A DNA stretch of 64,000 bases from Sphingomonas sp. S1-29 (lineage in GTDB: Bacteria; Pseudomonadota; Alphaproteobacteria; Sphingomonadales; Sphingomonadaceae): positions 989,501 through 1,053,500 of the forward strand of contig NZ_CP110678.1 in the NCBI RefSeq assembly GCF_026167545.1, written 5' to 3'. Below, piece after piece: positions 1-9,103 of this stretch. Each line of letters starts with the position of its first letter. Within the stretch, counting starts at the first letter, position 1. The notes under the pieces were generated by a model. The model did not search any database. It saw nothing but the letters and a program-made list of their open reading frames with translations, and was not told the DNA's origin. Made by a program: the position numbers and the translations under genes.

Positions 1-1873
1 AGAAGTTGAGCGCCGACACCGTCTGCGTCAGCGTCTGTTCGCGCAGCGGCTGGTTGCCGTCGTTGAAGATGTAATCGAGCGCGCCCTGCGTCACGCCGCC
101 CACCCCGACGCGGTTGATCGGCACGCAGCCATTGCCCGCATTGGTCAGCGTCGATCGGCACACGATCGTCCCCGCTGCGATCCCCGCGGCATTGCCCGCC
201 GGCGCGCGCACCGCATCGGTCGCCAGCGCCAGTTTCGCCACGTTCCAGGTGTTGGTCAGCTGCTCGTCGACCTTGGCGACGCCGCGCTGGACATAGGCGT
301 CCCAGCGCCATTCGCGCCCGATCGCGTTGAACTCGCCCTCGACCCCGCCGACGACGCGGAAGACGTCGCGGGTGTTGTTGCTGCCCTGCGCCGGGATGCC
401 GGCATTGCTTGTCCCGATCGCGACGGTGTTGACCCGCGTATTGCCCGGGGTCGCGTTGTAGGCATTCACCTGGTTGACGAAGGCGGTGGGCAGATAGGCG
501 TTGATCAACCCGCCATTCGCCGCGCTCGGCGCCACTTGCAGCGTCACCCCGGTGGTCGGCGTCTGCTGATATAAGCTGGTGCCCTCGTAATGCGCGAAGC
601 TGCCCGTCAGGAACAGAGTCGCCTCGGGCATCACCTCATATTCGACGCGCCCGAAGATGCTCGACCGGTCCTCGTCGGGGATCAGCGTGTTGCTTCCCAG
701 ATGCCCCTGGCGGGTGATCTCGTAATCGCCACCGACCATCCACTGGCCGTTGGTCGGGCCGAACTGCAGCTGGTTCAGGCTTGCACCACCGGCGCCGATC
801 GTTCCGAAATAGGTGCCGCGAAACGGCCCGGTGCTGATGAGCCCGCCCGGGGTGAACTGCGACGTGCCGATGCCGCCCTGCACCAGCCGCGCGGGCTGGC
901 CGTTGGTCGCAGTATAAGCGGGGTTGTCGATCTGGAAGAAGCCCGCCTGGTTCCAGTCGCGGTCGATCGTGTGCTGGCCCTTTTGCGTAAACGCCTCGGC
1001 GCTCACGATCAGATGCCCGCGCCCATCGGCGAAGGGCAAGCCGCCCGTCAGCGACACCTTATGGTTCGCCCCGTCCGAATAATTGGTAACGCCAAATTCG
1101 TAATCGCCCTTGAGCCCGGTGAAGTCGCGATCGAGGATGAAGTTGATCACCCCCGACACCGCGTCCGATCCATAGGCCGACGACGCACCGCCGGTGACGA
1201 CCTCGATCCGCTCGATCAGCCCCTGCGGGAAGGTGTTGACGTCGACGATGCCGGTGGTCGACGACGCGACCGATCGCTGCCCGTCGAACAGCACCAAGGT
1301 CCGGTTGGCACCCAGGGAGCGCAGGTTTACCGAAGCGATCCCCGCCAGCCCGTTCGACAGCGACCCCGACGAGTTGCTCGCGGTCGAGCTGCCGCGCACC
1401 GATGGCAGCGTGTTGACGAAATCGGCGATGTTGGCGGGAGCCTCGGTCTGCAGTTCCTTGGCGCTGATCACGCTGACCGGGGTCGGCGCGGTATAGCCGT
1501 CGCGCTCGATCCGCGACCCGGTGATGATGATTTGCCCGTCGTCCTGCCCGTCGTCCAGCACCACGCTCTCGCCGCTCAGCGGATCGGTCGCCAGCTCAGG
1601 CTTGCCGCCCGGCGTATTGACCATCTCGCCCTCGCCCGGCGACGACTTGCCCGGCCCGCTATTGGTCTGGTCGGCGGGCAACGGGTCGGGAACCGCCTGC
1701 GATGCCGCAGTCTGGGCGGCAGTCTGGGCGGCAGTCTGCGCGGCAGTCTGGGCGGCGGCGATCTGCGCGCTCAGGCACATCGCCATGGCGGCACCCGCGC
1801 CCAGCAGCAGGCGACGGCGGCGGTGAAGCGATACGACGGCGTCGGGCATGGCGACGCTGCGCGAAAACTGCAT
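1..1873 (-). CDS. TonB-dependent outer-membrane receptor (C-terminus beyond window)
   Basis: Outer-membrane receptor that would import a siderophore, oligosaccharide or similar ligand using TonB energy. The start is the ATG at 1873, preceded by an AAGGGGG ribosome site. An arginine-rich N-region (RRRRLLLGAG, about residue 18) leads into a signal peptide, followed by a low-complexity stretch of four Ala-Ala-Gln-Thr repeats. Then comes a plug domain with IIITGSRI, TLVLFDG and GGASSAYGSDAVSGVINF, which are typical of this family. About 620 residues are visible and the rest of the barrel lies left of position 1. The Lrp-type gene upstream is co-directional and could regulate it. The ligand cannot be told from the sequence. 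Confidence 0.93.
   Translation of the reverse strand, partial: MQFSRSVAMPDAVVSLHRRRRLLLGAGAAMAMCLSAQIAAAQTAAQTAAQTAAQTAASQAVPDPLPADQTNSGPGKSSPGEGEMVNTPGGKPELATDPLSGESVVLDDGQDDGQIIITGSRIERDGYTAPTPVSVISAKELQTEAPANIADFVNTLPSVRGSSTASNSSGSLSNGLAGIASVNLRSLGANRTLVLFDGQRSVASSTTGIVDVNTFPQGLIERIEVVTGGASSAYGSDAVSGVINFILDRDFTGLKGDYEFGVTNYSDGANHKVSLTGGLPFADGRGHLIVSAEAFTQKGQHTIDRDWNQAGFFQIDNPAYTATNGQPARLVQGGIGTSQFTPGGLISTGPFRGTYFGTIGAGGASLNQLQFGPTNGQWMVGGDYEITRQGHLGSNTLIPDEDRSSIFGRVEYEVMPEATLFLTGSFAHYEGTSLYQQTPTTGVTLQVAPSAANGGLINAYLPTAFVNQVNAYNATPGNTRVNTVAIGTSNAGIPAQGSNNTRDVFRVVGGVEGEFNAIGREWRWDAYVQRGVAKVDEQLTNTWNVAKLALATDAVRAPAGNAAGIAAGTIVCRSTLTNAGNGCVPINRVGVGGVTQGALDYIFNDGNQPLREQTLTQTVSALNF
1707..1754 (-). 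repeat. Four 12-bp tandem repeats coding for (AAQT)n in the receptor
   Basis: Four consecutive near-identical 12-bp units (gcagtctgggcg on the plus strand, one unit with a single change) encode Ala-Ala-Gln-Thr repeats just after the receptor signal peptide. Because the unit is a multiple of three, copy-number changes would lengthen or shorten the linker without breaking the frame. Confidence 0.9.
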
Positions 1874-2099
1874 ATGGAACCCCCTTGAATGCGTGGCCTT
1901 GGGTGTTCCTCTCCCGGCGGTTCGCGTTTCTTGGTTCCCTGCACCGCATTGTGCCGGCTGCTTTTCGCGCTCGGCTATCGTGGCGGTTTGCACAGCGTAG
2001 CAGCAGCCGCGCGCCGGTTTCCGGCAATTTAAGGCCTCGACCTAAGTCAGTATTGACTGATTCCTGCGTGATTCGCCGCAAGCGCGCAGCTTTCGTGCG

Positions 2100-2600
2100 T
2101 CACCGCGCCAGGGTCGCGCGCAATGCCGTCGGCGCGACCTGGCGAGTCGTTACTTCGCGCATCAGGAAGCTGCTGCGCACCCGCGCGACGTGCGGCAGCG
2201 TCGACAATTCCTTGCGATAGACGCGGTCATAATCATCGAACGATTTAACGTGCACCATCATGATGAAATCGATGTCGCCCGATACGAAGCTGCAGAACGA
2301 CATCGACGGGCATTTCACCACCGCCTCTTCGAACTCGTTGAGCACCTGCTCGGCCTGGCTGCTCAGTTCGATCTGCACCAGCACGCCAATGCTGAAGCCC
2401 AGCTTCGCCATGTCGACATCGGCGGTATAGCCCTGGATGATCCCGCGCTCCTCGAGCAGCTTGCGGCGGCGCGCGGTCGCGGTGCTCGACAGATGCACCC
2501 GTTCGCCCAGCGCGACGTCGGACGCGCGGCCGTCCTTGACCAGTTCGCGCAGGATTCGAAAATCGGTAAAGTTCAGGTCGTTGGTGATGGTTTCGGGCAA
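2100..2600 (-). CDS. Lrp/AsnC family transcriptional regulator
   Basis: DNA-binding feast/famine regulator of about 166 residues. The N-terminal winged helix-turn-helix starts with LNFTDFRILRELVKDGRAS. The C-terminal effector/oligomerisation (RAM) domain includes GYTADVDMAKLGF and GDIDFIMMVHVKSFDDYDRVYRKELSTLPHV-type segments. The TTG at 2600 is chosen as start because GGGAG lies seven bases upstream; an upstream in-frame TTG at 2633 has no such site. It lies upstream of and co-directional with the TonB receptor, and divergent from the metalloprotease gene, so it may control either. The effector is unknown. Confidence 0.93.
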   Translation of the reverse strand: MPETITNDLNFTDFRILRELVKDGRASDVALGERVHLSSTATARRRKLLEERGIIQGYTADVDMAKLGFSIGVLVQIELSSQAEQVLNEFEEAVVKCPSMSFCSFVSGDIDFIMMVHVKSFDDYDRVYRKELSTLPHVARVRSSFLMREVTTRQVAPTALRATLAR

Positions 2601-2716
2601 GTAGCGTCTCCCTCGCGCAGGATAACGGCGCAATCCGCGTCAAAACTGCTGTTGATTGCCGGAAAGCGCAACACCGATCATGCTAGCCTCGGGCAAATCA
2701 CAAGGGGGAAGCACGC

Positions 2717-5176
2717 ATGCAGATGAAATGGTGGATGACGGCGGCTGCCGTATCGATGGTCGGCGCAATGCCGGCGCATGCGCAGTCGCAACAGACCGCT
2801 CCTACCCTGCTCCCGGTCCGCGCAAACCCCGCCGATGGCCGCGTGCTCTTCACCCTCCCCGCCGCCGATGCCGACGGCGTTTCGGGTCGCTATCTCTACG
2901 CCACCGCGCTGCGCACCGGGCTTGGCTCGGCCGATCTCCGCCTCGATCGCGGGATGCTGGGCGGCGAACAGATCATCGCCTTTCGCCGGATCGGCAAGAA
3001 GGTCGCGGTCACCTTCGAAAACCACCGATTCCGCGCCACCGGCGACGCCAAGGTGGCCGAAGGCGGGCGCACCAGCTTCCCCTTCAGCATCGTCGCGATG
3101 CTCGAGGTGGTCGATACCGGGGACCGCGGTCCGCTAGTAGTCGACATGGCCCCCTTCCTCACCCGCGACGTGATCGGCATCGCCGACACGCTCAACCGCG
3201 GCGCACCCGCCGGCGCCAGCCCCGGCGGCGCGGGCGGCGGTGGCGGCGGCGGGCGCGGCTTCCGCCTCGCCGAAGGCCTGAGCGCGGTCGATTCCGCTTC
3301 GGTCAAAGCCTTCCCCGACAATATCGAAATCGACGCGCTCCAGACCTATCAGACCGACACCCCGGGCCGCGAAGTCGAACGCCTGTCCCCCGAACCGCGC
3401 CAGACCAGCTTCGTCGTCCACCACAGCTTCATCCGCCTGCCTGCGCCCGGCTATGTCCCGCGCGCGTTCGACATTCGCTCGGCGGCGGGCGGCAACCAAT
3501 ATTATGATTATGGCACCCCGCTCGGCGCGCCGGTGGTGCAGCAAGTCGCCAACCGCTTCCGCCTCGAAAAGACCGATCCCTCGGCGCCGCGCTCGCCGGT
3601 CAAGAAGCCGATCGTCTTCTATATCGATCGCGCAGCCCCCGAACCGATCCGCACCGCGCTGATGGAGGGCGTGAACTATTGGACCCGCGCGTTCGACGAA
3701 GCCGGGCTGGTCGGCGCCTTCCGCGCCGAACTGCTCCCCGAAGACGCCGACCCGCTCGACGTGCGCTACAACATGGTCAACTGGTCGAACCGGCTGACGC
3801 GCGGCTGGTCCTATGGCGGCGGCATCGTCGATCCGCGCACGGGTGAGATCGTGAAGGGCAATGTCGTCATCGGCGCGCTTCGCGTGCGGCAGGACATGAT
3901 CATTTTCGAAGGGCTGGTCGGCACCGCGGGCAATGGCAGCGGCGGCCCCCAGGATCCGGTGCGCGCCGCGCTCGATCGAATCCGCCAATTGGGCGCGCAC
4001 GAAGTCGGCCACGCGATCGGCATCATGCATAATTTCGCCGCCAGCACGCAGGAACGCGCCTCGGTGATGGACTATCCCGGCCCCCGGCTGAAGCTCACCG
4101 GCGGGCAGATCGACCTGTCCGATGCCTATGCCCCGCCCGGCGGCAAATGGGACGCCTTCACCGTCGACTGGCTCTATGCCGATCCCGCCCCCGGCACCGA
4201 TCCCGACGTCGCCGCCCGCGCCAAGGCCAAGGCCGCGATGGCCGGCGGCATGCGCTTCATCACCGATGTCGATGGCCGCTCGGCCGATGCCGCCAGCCCC
4301 TGGGGCAGCATGTGGGACGATGGTGCCGACCCCGTCGCGCATCTTCGCCAGACACTGGCGGTACGCCGCGTCGCGCTCAACAATTTCGGCCCCGGCGTGC
4401 TGCGGCAGGACGAGCCGCTGTCGAACCTGCGCCGCAAATTCGTCCCCGTCTGGCTGCTCCATCGCTATGCCGCCGAGGCGGCGGGCAAGCTGATCGGCGG
4501 GATCGACTATAGCTATGCAGTGGCAGGCGACGGCCAGCCGCCCGCCATCCCGGTTGCCGCCGACGTGCAATTGGCGGCGATCGACGCGATGCTCGCGACC
4601 CTGGCGACCGATACGCTGACGGTGCCCGCGGCGCTGGTAATGCCGCTGTCGTCGGCCACCACCGCGCGCGACGATCCGCAATATACGCAGGAAATCTTCC
4701 GCACCTCGGGCGCAGCCGCGTTCGATCCGCTGGTCGCCGCCGACGTCGCCGCGCAAGTGACGCTCGGCTCGCTGCTTGCCCCTGCCCGCCTCGCGCGCAT
4801 GGTCGAACAGCATCGCCGCGACGCATCGCTGCCCGGCCTCTACACCTTGTTCGACCGGATCGAAGCCGCCGCAATCGCCCCGCGCCAGGATGCTGTCGGT
4901 CGCCGCATCGCCTTCCGCACCGTCATGAGCATGGCCCGCGCCGGGCGCGATCCGATGGCCTCGCCCGAAGTGGCGGCGGCGATCGGCGACCGGCTGCAAC
5001 GCCTCGCGACCAGCTTCGGCCAGCGCGGATCGGGCGAGGACGCCGCCTGGCGTCGCCACCTCGCGACGTTGCTCGCCGACGACGAACGGCTCCAGCGCGA
5101 GCTCGACAAGATGCCCGCCACCCCGCCGGTCCCGCCGGGCATGCCGATCGGCGACACCGGCTGGTTCGGCGACTGA
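2717..5176 (+). CDS. Exported zinc-dependent metalloprotease (DUF5117/DUF5118-type)
   Basis: Large secreted or periplasmic metallopeptidase of 819 residues. The signal peptide ends near AHAQS (about residue 24). The zinc site HEVGHAIGIMHN (H428, E429, H432, H438) is followed by a Met-turn-like SVMDYP (M451), so it is metzincin-like. This arrangement is typical of the long bacterial zinc proteases annotated with DUF5117, DUF5118 and DUF4953. A glycine run (near residue 175) interrupts the N-terminal region and is probably a flexible linker. An AAGGGGGAAG ribosome site precedes the start. It is divergent from the Lrp-type regulator and convergent with copB. The substrate is unknown. Confidence 0.92.
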   Translation: MQMKWWMTAAAVSMVGAMPAHAQSQQTAPTLLPVRANPADGRVLFTLPAADADGVSGRYLYATALRTGLGSADLRLDRGMLGGEQIIAFRRIGKKVAVTFENHRFRATGDAKVAEGGRTSFPFSIVAMLEVVDTGDRGPLVVDMAPFLTRDVIGIADTLNRGAPAGASPGGAGGGGGGGRGFRLAEGLSAVDSASVKAFPDNIEIDALQTYQTDTPGREVERLSPEPRQTSFVVHHSFIRLPAPGYVPRAFDIRSAAGGNQYYDYGTPLGAPVVQQVANRFRLEKTDPSAPRSPVKKPIVFYIDRAAPEPIRTALMEGVNYWTRAFDEAGLVGAFRAELLPEDADPLDVRYNMVNWSNRLTRGWSYGGGIVDPRTGEIVKGNVVIGALRVRQDMIIFEGLVGTAGNGSGGPQDPVRAALDRIRQLGAHEVGHAIGIMHNFAASTQERASVMDYPGPRLKLTGGQIDLSDAYAPPGGKWDAFTVDWLYADPAPGTDPDVAARAKAKAAMAGGMRFITDVDGRSADAASPWGSMWDDGADPVAHLRQTLAVRRVALNNFGPGVLRQDEPLSNLRRKFVPVWLLHRYAAEAAGKLIGGIDYSYAVAGDGQPPAIPVAADVQLAAIDAMLATLATDTLTVPAALVMPLSSATTARDDPQYTQEIFRTSGAAAFDPLVAADVAAQVTLGSLLAPARLARMVEQHRRDASLPGLYTLFDRIEAAAIAPRQDAVGRRIAFRTVMSMARAGRDPMASPEVAAAIGDRLQRLATSFGQRGSGEDAAWRRHLATLLADDERLQRELDKMPATPPVPPGMPIGDTGWFGD

Positions 5177-5211
5177 CAAGCCCGCGGCGCGGCGCGCCGC
5201 GACTGGTCAGT

Positions 5212-6219
5212 TCAGAACCACGCCCGGACGCCGACCACGAAACTGGTCGACGAAGCGCCCTCGCCATCTGCCCGGGCGAAGTCGGCGGTTCGTCCGGTCT
5301 TCACCGCGTGCGAGACGCCGACATAAGGCGCAAACTCGCGGACGATTTCGTAGCGAAGCCGCAGGTCGAACTCGGCATCGGACAGGCCTGCGCCGATGCC
5401 GCTATGCCGCACATCCTGCGCCGCCAGGTTCAGTTCGGCTCGCGGCTGCAGGATCAGCCGCTGGGTGATGCGCTGGTCATAGCTCGCCGCCACCCGCCCG
5501 AACAGGTCGCCACCGGTCGATACGAAGCCATGCGCCTCGACCTCGAACCAATAGGGCGCCAATCCCTCGACGCCGATCACCGCATAGGTTGGGGTCCCGG
5601 GCACAAAGTCTTGTCGCGCGCCTGCCTGCAGGTTGAAATAGGGGCCGATCGCGCGGCTATACAGCGCCTGCGCCTCGGCATCCTCGACACCGCTGCCGAA
5701 TACGCCCTCCCCCTCGGTTTTCACAACCAGCCGGTTGATGTCGCCGCCGAACCAGGCTTCGCCCTCCCAACGATAGCCTTCGCGACCGCGGCGGATCTGC
5801 AGCTCGGCGATGTCGACCATGATCTGGCTGAAGCTGGCGCCGCCATGTTCGGCGCGGATCGCCGCCCGGACCGGCGCCATCGCCTCGCGGCCCCAGATTC
5901 GGTCGGTATAATCCGCCTCGGCGATCTCGGGCGCGGGCGCGTCGCCGGCGGGGAGCGTGGTCGCCGCGCGGTCTGCCGCTGCAGCGGGCTTTGGCGTGCA
6001 ATGCCCCATTGCCGCATGTTCGGACGGGCAATCGGGATCGCTCGGTTGCGGCGTCGGCTCGGCGGGCGCGGGCATCTCGCAATGCCCCATCGCCGCGTGT
6101 TCGGCGGTGCAGCCGTTCGCCTGCGGCATGGGTGTAGCGGGTGCCGCCGCCCCATGCGCCGAATGGTCCTGCGCAACCGGCACCGCCAGCAGCGCAGCGG
6201 CGATCGACAGGCCGATCAT
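5212..6219 (-). CDS. copB: Copper resistance outer-membrane protein CopB
   Basis: Outer-membrane beta-barrel partner of CopA in periplasmic copper tolerance, 335 residues. After a signal peptide, the N-terminal region is rich in His, Met and Cys and carries two copies of CxxEHAxMGHC (residues 37-47 and 64-74). The C-terminal two thirds match the CopB barrel (DYTDRIWGREAM, WEGEAWFGGDINRLVVKTEGE, and a final aromatic residue in RAWF). The start codon overlaps the copA stop by four bases, so the two are translationally coupled. The 11-residue motif recurs in CopA, suggesting a shared metal-binding or hand-over site. Confidence 0.95.
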   Translation of the reverse strand: MIGLSIAAALLAVPVAQDHSAHGAAAPATPMPQANGCTAEHAAMGHCEMPAPAEPTPQPSDPDCPSEHAAMGHCTPKPAAAADRAATTLPAGDAPAPEIAEADYTDRIWGREAMAPVRAAIRAEHGGASFSQIMVDIAELQIRRGREGYRWEGEAWFGGDINRLVVKTEGEGVFGSGVEDAEAQALYSRAIGPYFNLQAGARQDFVPGTPTYAVIGVEGLAPYWFEVEAHGFVSTGGDLFGRVAASYDQRITQRLILQPRAELNLAAQDVRHSGIGAGLSDAEFDLRLRYEIVREFAPYVGVSHAVKTGRTADFARADGEGASSTSFVVGVRAWF

Positions 6220-8060
6220 GCGGCTTCGCCGCGCGGGCGCACCGACACCACCTGCATCATGCCGGCGTGCATATGGTACAGCATGTGGCAGTGAAATGCC
6301 CAGTCACCCACCGCGTCGGCGGTGAAGTCGAAGGTGACGATCCCGCCGGGCTGGACGTTGACGGTATGCTTGCGCGGCGAATGATCGCCATGCCCGGTCA
6401 CCAGCTCGAAGAAATGGCCGTGCAGGTGGATCGGGTGGCCCATCATCGTGTCGTTGACCAGCTTGACGCGCACGCGCTCGCCTTCGAGGAAGCCGATGGG
6501 CTTGGTGATCTCGGAGAATTTGCGCCCGTCGAACGCCCACATATAGCGTTCCATATTGCCGGTCAGATGGATTTCGAGCTCGCGATCGGGCGCGCGGACA
6601 TCGGGGTTCCGCTCGAGCGCAACCAGGTCGCGATACACCAATACGCGGTGCCCGGCGTCGGCCAACCCCTGGCCGGGTTCGCCGGTGCGGTCGATCGGCA
6701 TCGGCGAGATGCTCTGGACCGTCGGGGTCTTGGCGACGCTGTCGGGAACCACCGAGAAGTCGCGCATCGAATGGTCCATGCCGCCGGCCGCCGCCGCGGC
6801 ACCGCCGGGAAGCGGGGTCGTCGCGCCGGGCGTGCAATGCCCCATTTGCGCATGTTCGGGCGGACAGGCCGGGTCGACGATCGGCGCCGCCGCACCGTCA
6901 TGCCCCATCGCGGCATGATCCATCCCCCCGCCCCCATGATCCATCGCGCCCATGCCCATGTCCTGCATCGTCGCGAGCGGACGCTGGCGCAGCGGCGGGA
7001 CTTGCGCCGCTATCCCTGCGCGCGGGCTGAGCATCGCGACCGCCATCCCCGATCGATCGACGCTCTCGGCGACGAGCGGATAGGCGCGGTTGTCGGCCGG
7101 CTCGACGATCGCGTCGTAGGTCTCGGCGACCGCGATCTGGAATTCGTCGACGCTGACCGGTCGCACCGGGAGTCCGTCGGCCTGGACGATGGTGATCTTC
7201 AACCCGGGGATGCGCACGTTGAAGGTCGTCATCGCCGAGGCGTTGACGAAGCGCAGCCGAACCCGCTCGCCCGGCTGGAACAGCGCAGTCCAATGGTCCT
7301 TGGGGCCATGGCCGTTGACGAGATAGGTATAGGTCGATCCGGTGACGTCGGCGACGTCGGTCGGGTCCATCCGCATCGCACCCCATTCGGCGCGTTCGGC
7401 GGCGGACTGCCCCCTGCCCTTCAGCTGATCGGCAAGCGTCTGCTTCTGATAGTTGAAATAGCCCCCCATCTGCTTCAATTTCTTGAAGATCGCATGCGGG
7501 TGAAGCGGGCTGTGATCCGACAACACGATGACATGCTCGCGATCCGACGCGACGGGGTCGGTGCCCGCGGGATCGATGACGATCGGGCCATAATGCCCCA
7601 TCTGCTCCTGCAGCCCCGAATGGCTGTGATACCAATAGGTCCCCGCCTGCCGGATCGGGAATTCATAGGTGAAGGTCGATCGCGCGGCGATGCCGGGAAA
7701 GCTCACCCCGGGCACGCCATCCATATGGAAGGGCAGGATCAGCCCATGCCAGTGGATCGAGCTGTCCTCGTCGAGCTGGTTGTCGACATGCAACCGCACC
7801 GTCTGCCCTTCGCGCAGCCGAATCAACGGGCCAGGGACGGTACCGTTGATGCCGATGCCGTGGCTAGATCGCCCGTCTATCGTGCGCATCACATGCCCGA
7901 TCGTCAGCCGGATATCGTCGCCCGAGACGCTCGGGAGCGCGGGCGACAGCCCCGCATGGTGGGTCTGCGCCCAGGCGGGCATCCACCCCGCCAACGCCGC
8001 GCCCGCGCCGCCGGTGGCGACACCGCGCAACAGCGCGCGCCGATCGATCTTCGCGCTCAT
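6216..8060 (-). CDS. copA: Periplasmic multicopper oxidase CopA (copper resistance)
   Basis: Oxidises and/or sequesters Cu(I) in the periplasm; 614 residues. The N-terminus has a Tat signal (DRRALLRG, twin Arg at 7-8), fitting export of a folded copper enzyme. Copper-site motifs are present: HWHGL (103-107), HSHSG (145-149), HPIHLHGHFFE (542-552) and HCHMLYHMHAGM (590-601, type-1 Cys591). A Met/His-rich insert (about 365-409) ends in CxxEHAxMGHC (399-409), the same motif found twice in CopB. It lies 48 bases downstream of the ECF sigma gene, in an operon with it and with copB. Confidence 0.97.
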   Translation of the reverse strand: MSAKIDRRALLRGVATGGAGAALAGWMPAWAQTHHAGLSPALPSVSGDDIRLTIGHVMRTIDGRSSHGIGINGTVPGPLIRLREGQTVRLHVDNQLDEDSSIHWHGLILPFHMDGVPGVSFPGIAARSTFTYEFPIRQAGTYWYHSHSGLQEQMGHYGPIVIDPAGTDPVASDREHVIVLSDHSPLHPHAIFKKLKQMGGYFNYQKQTLADQLKGRGQSAAERAEWGAMRMDPTDVADVTGSTYTYLVNGHGPKDHWTALFQPGERVRLRFVNASAMTTFNVRIPGLKITIVQADGLPVRPVSVDEFQIAVAETYDAIVEPADNRAYPLVAESVDRSGMAVAMLSPRAGIAAQVPPLRQRPLATMQDMGMGAMDHGGGGMDHAAMGHDGAAAPIVDPACPPEHAQMGHCTPGATTPLPGGAAAAAGGMDHSMRDFSVVPDSVAKTPTVQSISPMPIDRTGEPGQGLADAGHRVLVYRDLVALERNPDVRAPDRELEIHLTGNMERYMWAFDGRKFSEITKPIGFLEGERVRVKLVNDTMMGHPIHLHGHFFELVTGHGDHSPRKHTVNVQPGGIVTFDFTADAVGDWAFHCHMLYHMHAGMMQVVSVRPRGEAA

Positions 8061-8108
8061 CGTATTCCCGTCCTGTATGCCATGCCCGTCGATACGCGCG
8101 CCGCGGCC

Positions 8109-8672
8109 TTATCCCTCAAGCAATTCGGCCAACCGCGCACGCGCCCGATACAGCCGCGTCTCGACCGCCTTCGCGCTGATCCCCAGCAGCTGTGCGGTTG
8201 CCGCTTGATCGAGCCCCTCGATCGTCCGCAGCACCAGTACCTCGCGCAGCCGGTGCGGCAGCGCCGCGATCGCCCGCTCGAGCTCGGCGACCGCGGCGCG
8301 CCCCTCGGCGATCCGGTCGGGGCCGGGCTGGTCGGTCGCGACCTCGGCGCGATCGGCGGCGAAGGGCAGCACCGCGCCGACGAAGCGCCGCACCGCCTGC
8401 CGCCGTTGCCAGTCGCGCGCCTTGTTGATCGCGATCCGGCTGAGCCACGCATCCATCGGCCGGGCGGGATCATAGCGCCCGAGCGCGCCGAACGCCGAAA
8501 CGAAGCTTTCCTGCACGACGTCGAGCGCCTGTTCGCGATCGCCGATGATCCGCGCGACCAGCCGGTGGAGCGCGCCCTTGTGCCGCGTGACGATCGCGGC
8601 GAACGCGCGCTGGTCGCCCGCGCGCGCCGCCGCCGCCAGTTCGGCGTCGCTCGGCCCCGCCGTGTCGCTCAC
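8109..8672 (-). CDS. ECF sigma factor of a CnrH/RpoE-like metal-response module
   Basis: Extracytoplasmic-function sigma-70 factor of 187 residues. Region 2 (HRLVARIIGDREQALDVVQE, then INKARDWQRRQ) and region 4 (LPHRLREVLVLRTIEGLDQA, then GISAKAVETRLYRARARL) are clear. The GTG at 8672 is used as start because it overlaps the stop of the upstream sensor gene (GTGA); the open frame continues upstream only as antisense-type sequence. Operon order is anti-sigma, sensor, sigma, copA, copB. By analogy with Cupriavidus CnrYXH it should be released when the periplasmic sensor detects metal. Paired promoter motifs at 9387-9452 are its likely targets. Confidence 0.92.
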   Translation of the reverse strand: MSDTAGPSDAELAAAARAGDQRAFAAIVTRHKGALHRLVARIIGDREQALDVVQESFVSAFGALGRYDPARPMDAWLSRIAINKARDWQRRQAVRRFVGAVLPFAADRAEVATDQPGPDRIAEGRAAVAELERAIAALPHRLREVLVLRTIEGLDQAATAQLLGISAKAVETRLYRARARLAELLEG

Positions 8673-9103
8673 TGGTGCGCTTCGGTCAGTGCCCTGGTGA
8701 CCGCGGCGTCGAACGCCGCCGCCTGGTCGGGGCGCAGCAGCGCGCGCATCGCGAAGATGTGCGCGATCGTCGCCTTTTGCAGCGCGCCCATCGTGCGATG
8801 CGACGCATCGACCGCCGCCGCGACGCGCGGTCCGTCGCCATGTTCGGCAGCGATCGCCGCCGCGAGCGCACGGTTCTCGGCGCGCATTTCGTCCTCGAAC
8901 GCCCGGCGACTCACCGCGAACCGCGCCTCGAGCCGTTCGAGCGCGCGTTCCTGATCGGCGTCGAGGTCGAGCCGTTCGTGCAAGACGGCATGGAGCTCGG
9001 CGCCCGGCGGCGGCGCCTTGGGCATCAGCCATTGCCCGAGGAACACCCCCGCCAGCGCGGCCACGAACGCGATCACCGCGATCGTCAGATAGCGCCGCGT
9101 CAT
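8669..9103 (-). CDS. Membrane-anchored periplasmic metal sensor (CnrX/Metal_resist-like)
   Basis: Protein of 144 residues with one N-terminal membrane anchor (about residues 5-27). The helical periplasmic domain has the heptad-like pattern of the CnrX/ZraP/CpxP metal-resistance superfamily (LDLDADQERALERLEARF, DEMRAENRALAAAIAAEHG, RALLRPDQAAAFDAAV). Position and family suggest it senses metal and controls the neighbouring anti-sigma protein. Both ends overlap their neighbours by about four bases, indicating strict co-translation. Metal specificity is inferred from the cop genes downstream; no unambiguous ligand set could be read off. Confidence 0.82.
   Translation of the reverse strand: MTRRYLTIAVIAFVAALAGVFLGQWLMPKAPPPGAELHAVLHERLDLDADQERALERLEARFAVSRRAFEDEMRAENRALAAAIAAEHGDGPRVAAAVDASHRTMGALQKATIAHIFAMRALLRPDQAAAFDAAVTRALTEAHQ

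Noticed and set aside
590..1888. A 432-codon open frame on the plus strand
   Set aside because: Antisense to the TonB receptor; no domain, Arg-rich translation.
3134..5179. A 681-codon open frame on the minus strand
   Set aside because: It is wholly antisense to the metalloprotease gene, whose zinc motif, signal peptide and ribosome site are convincing. Long antisense frames are expected at this GC content.
5177..5211. GC-rich hairpin between the metalloprotease gene and copB as a terminator
   Set aside because: A stem can be drawn (CGGCGCG with CGCGCCG), but there is no T-run on either side and such stems are common at this GC content.
6141..8954. A 937-codon open frame on the plus strand
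   Set aside because: It runs antisense across copA, the sigma gene and the sensor gene, with no recognisable domain and low-complexity Arg/His composition.
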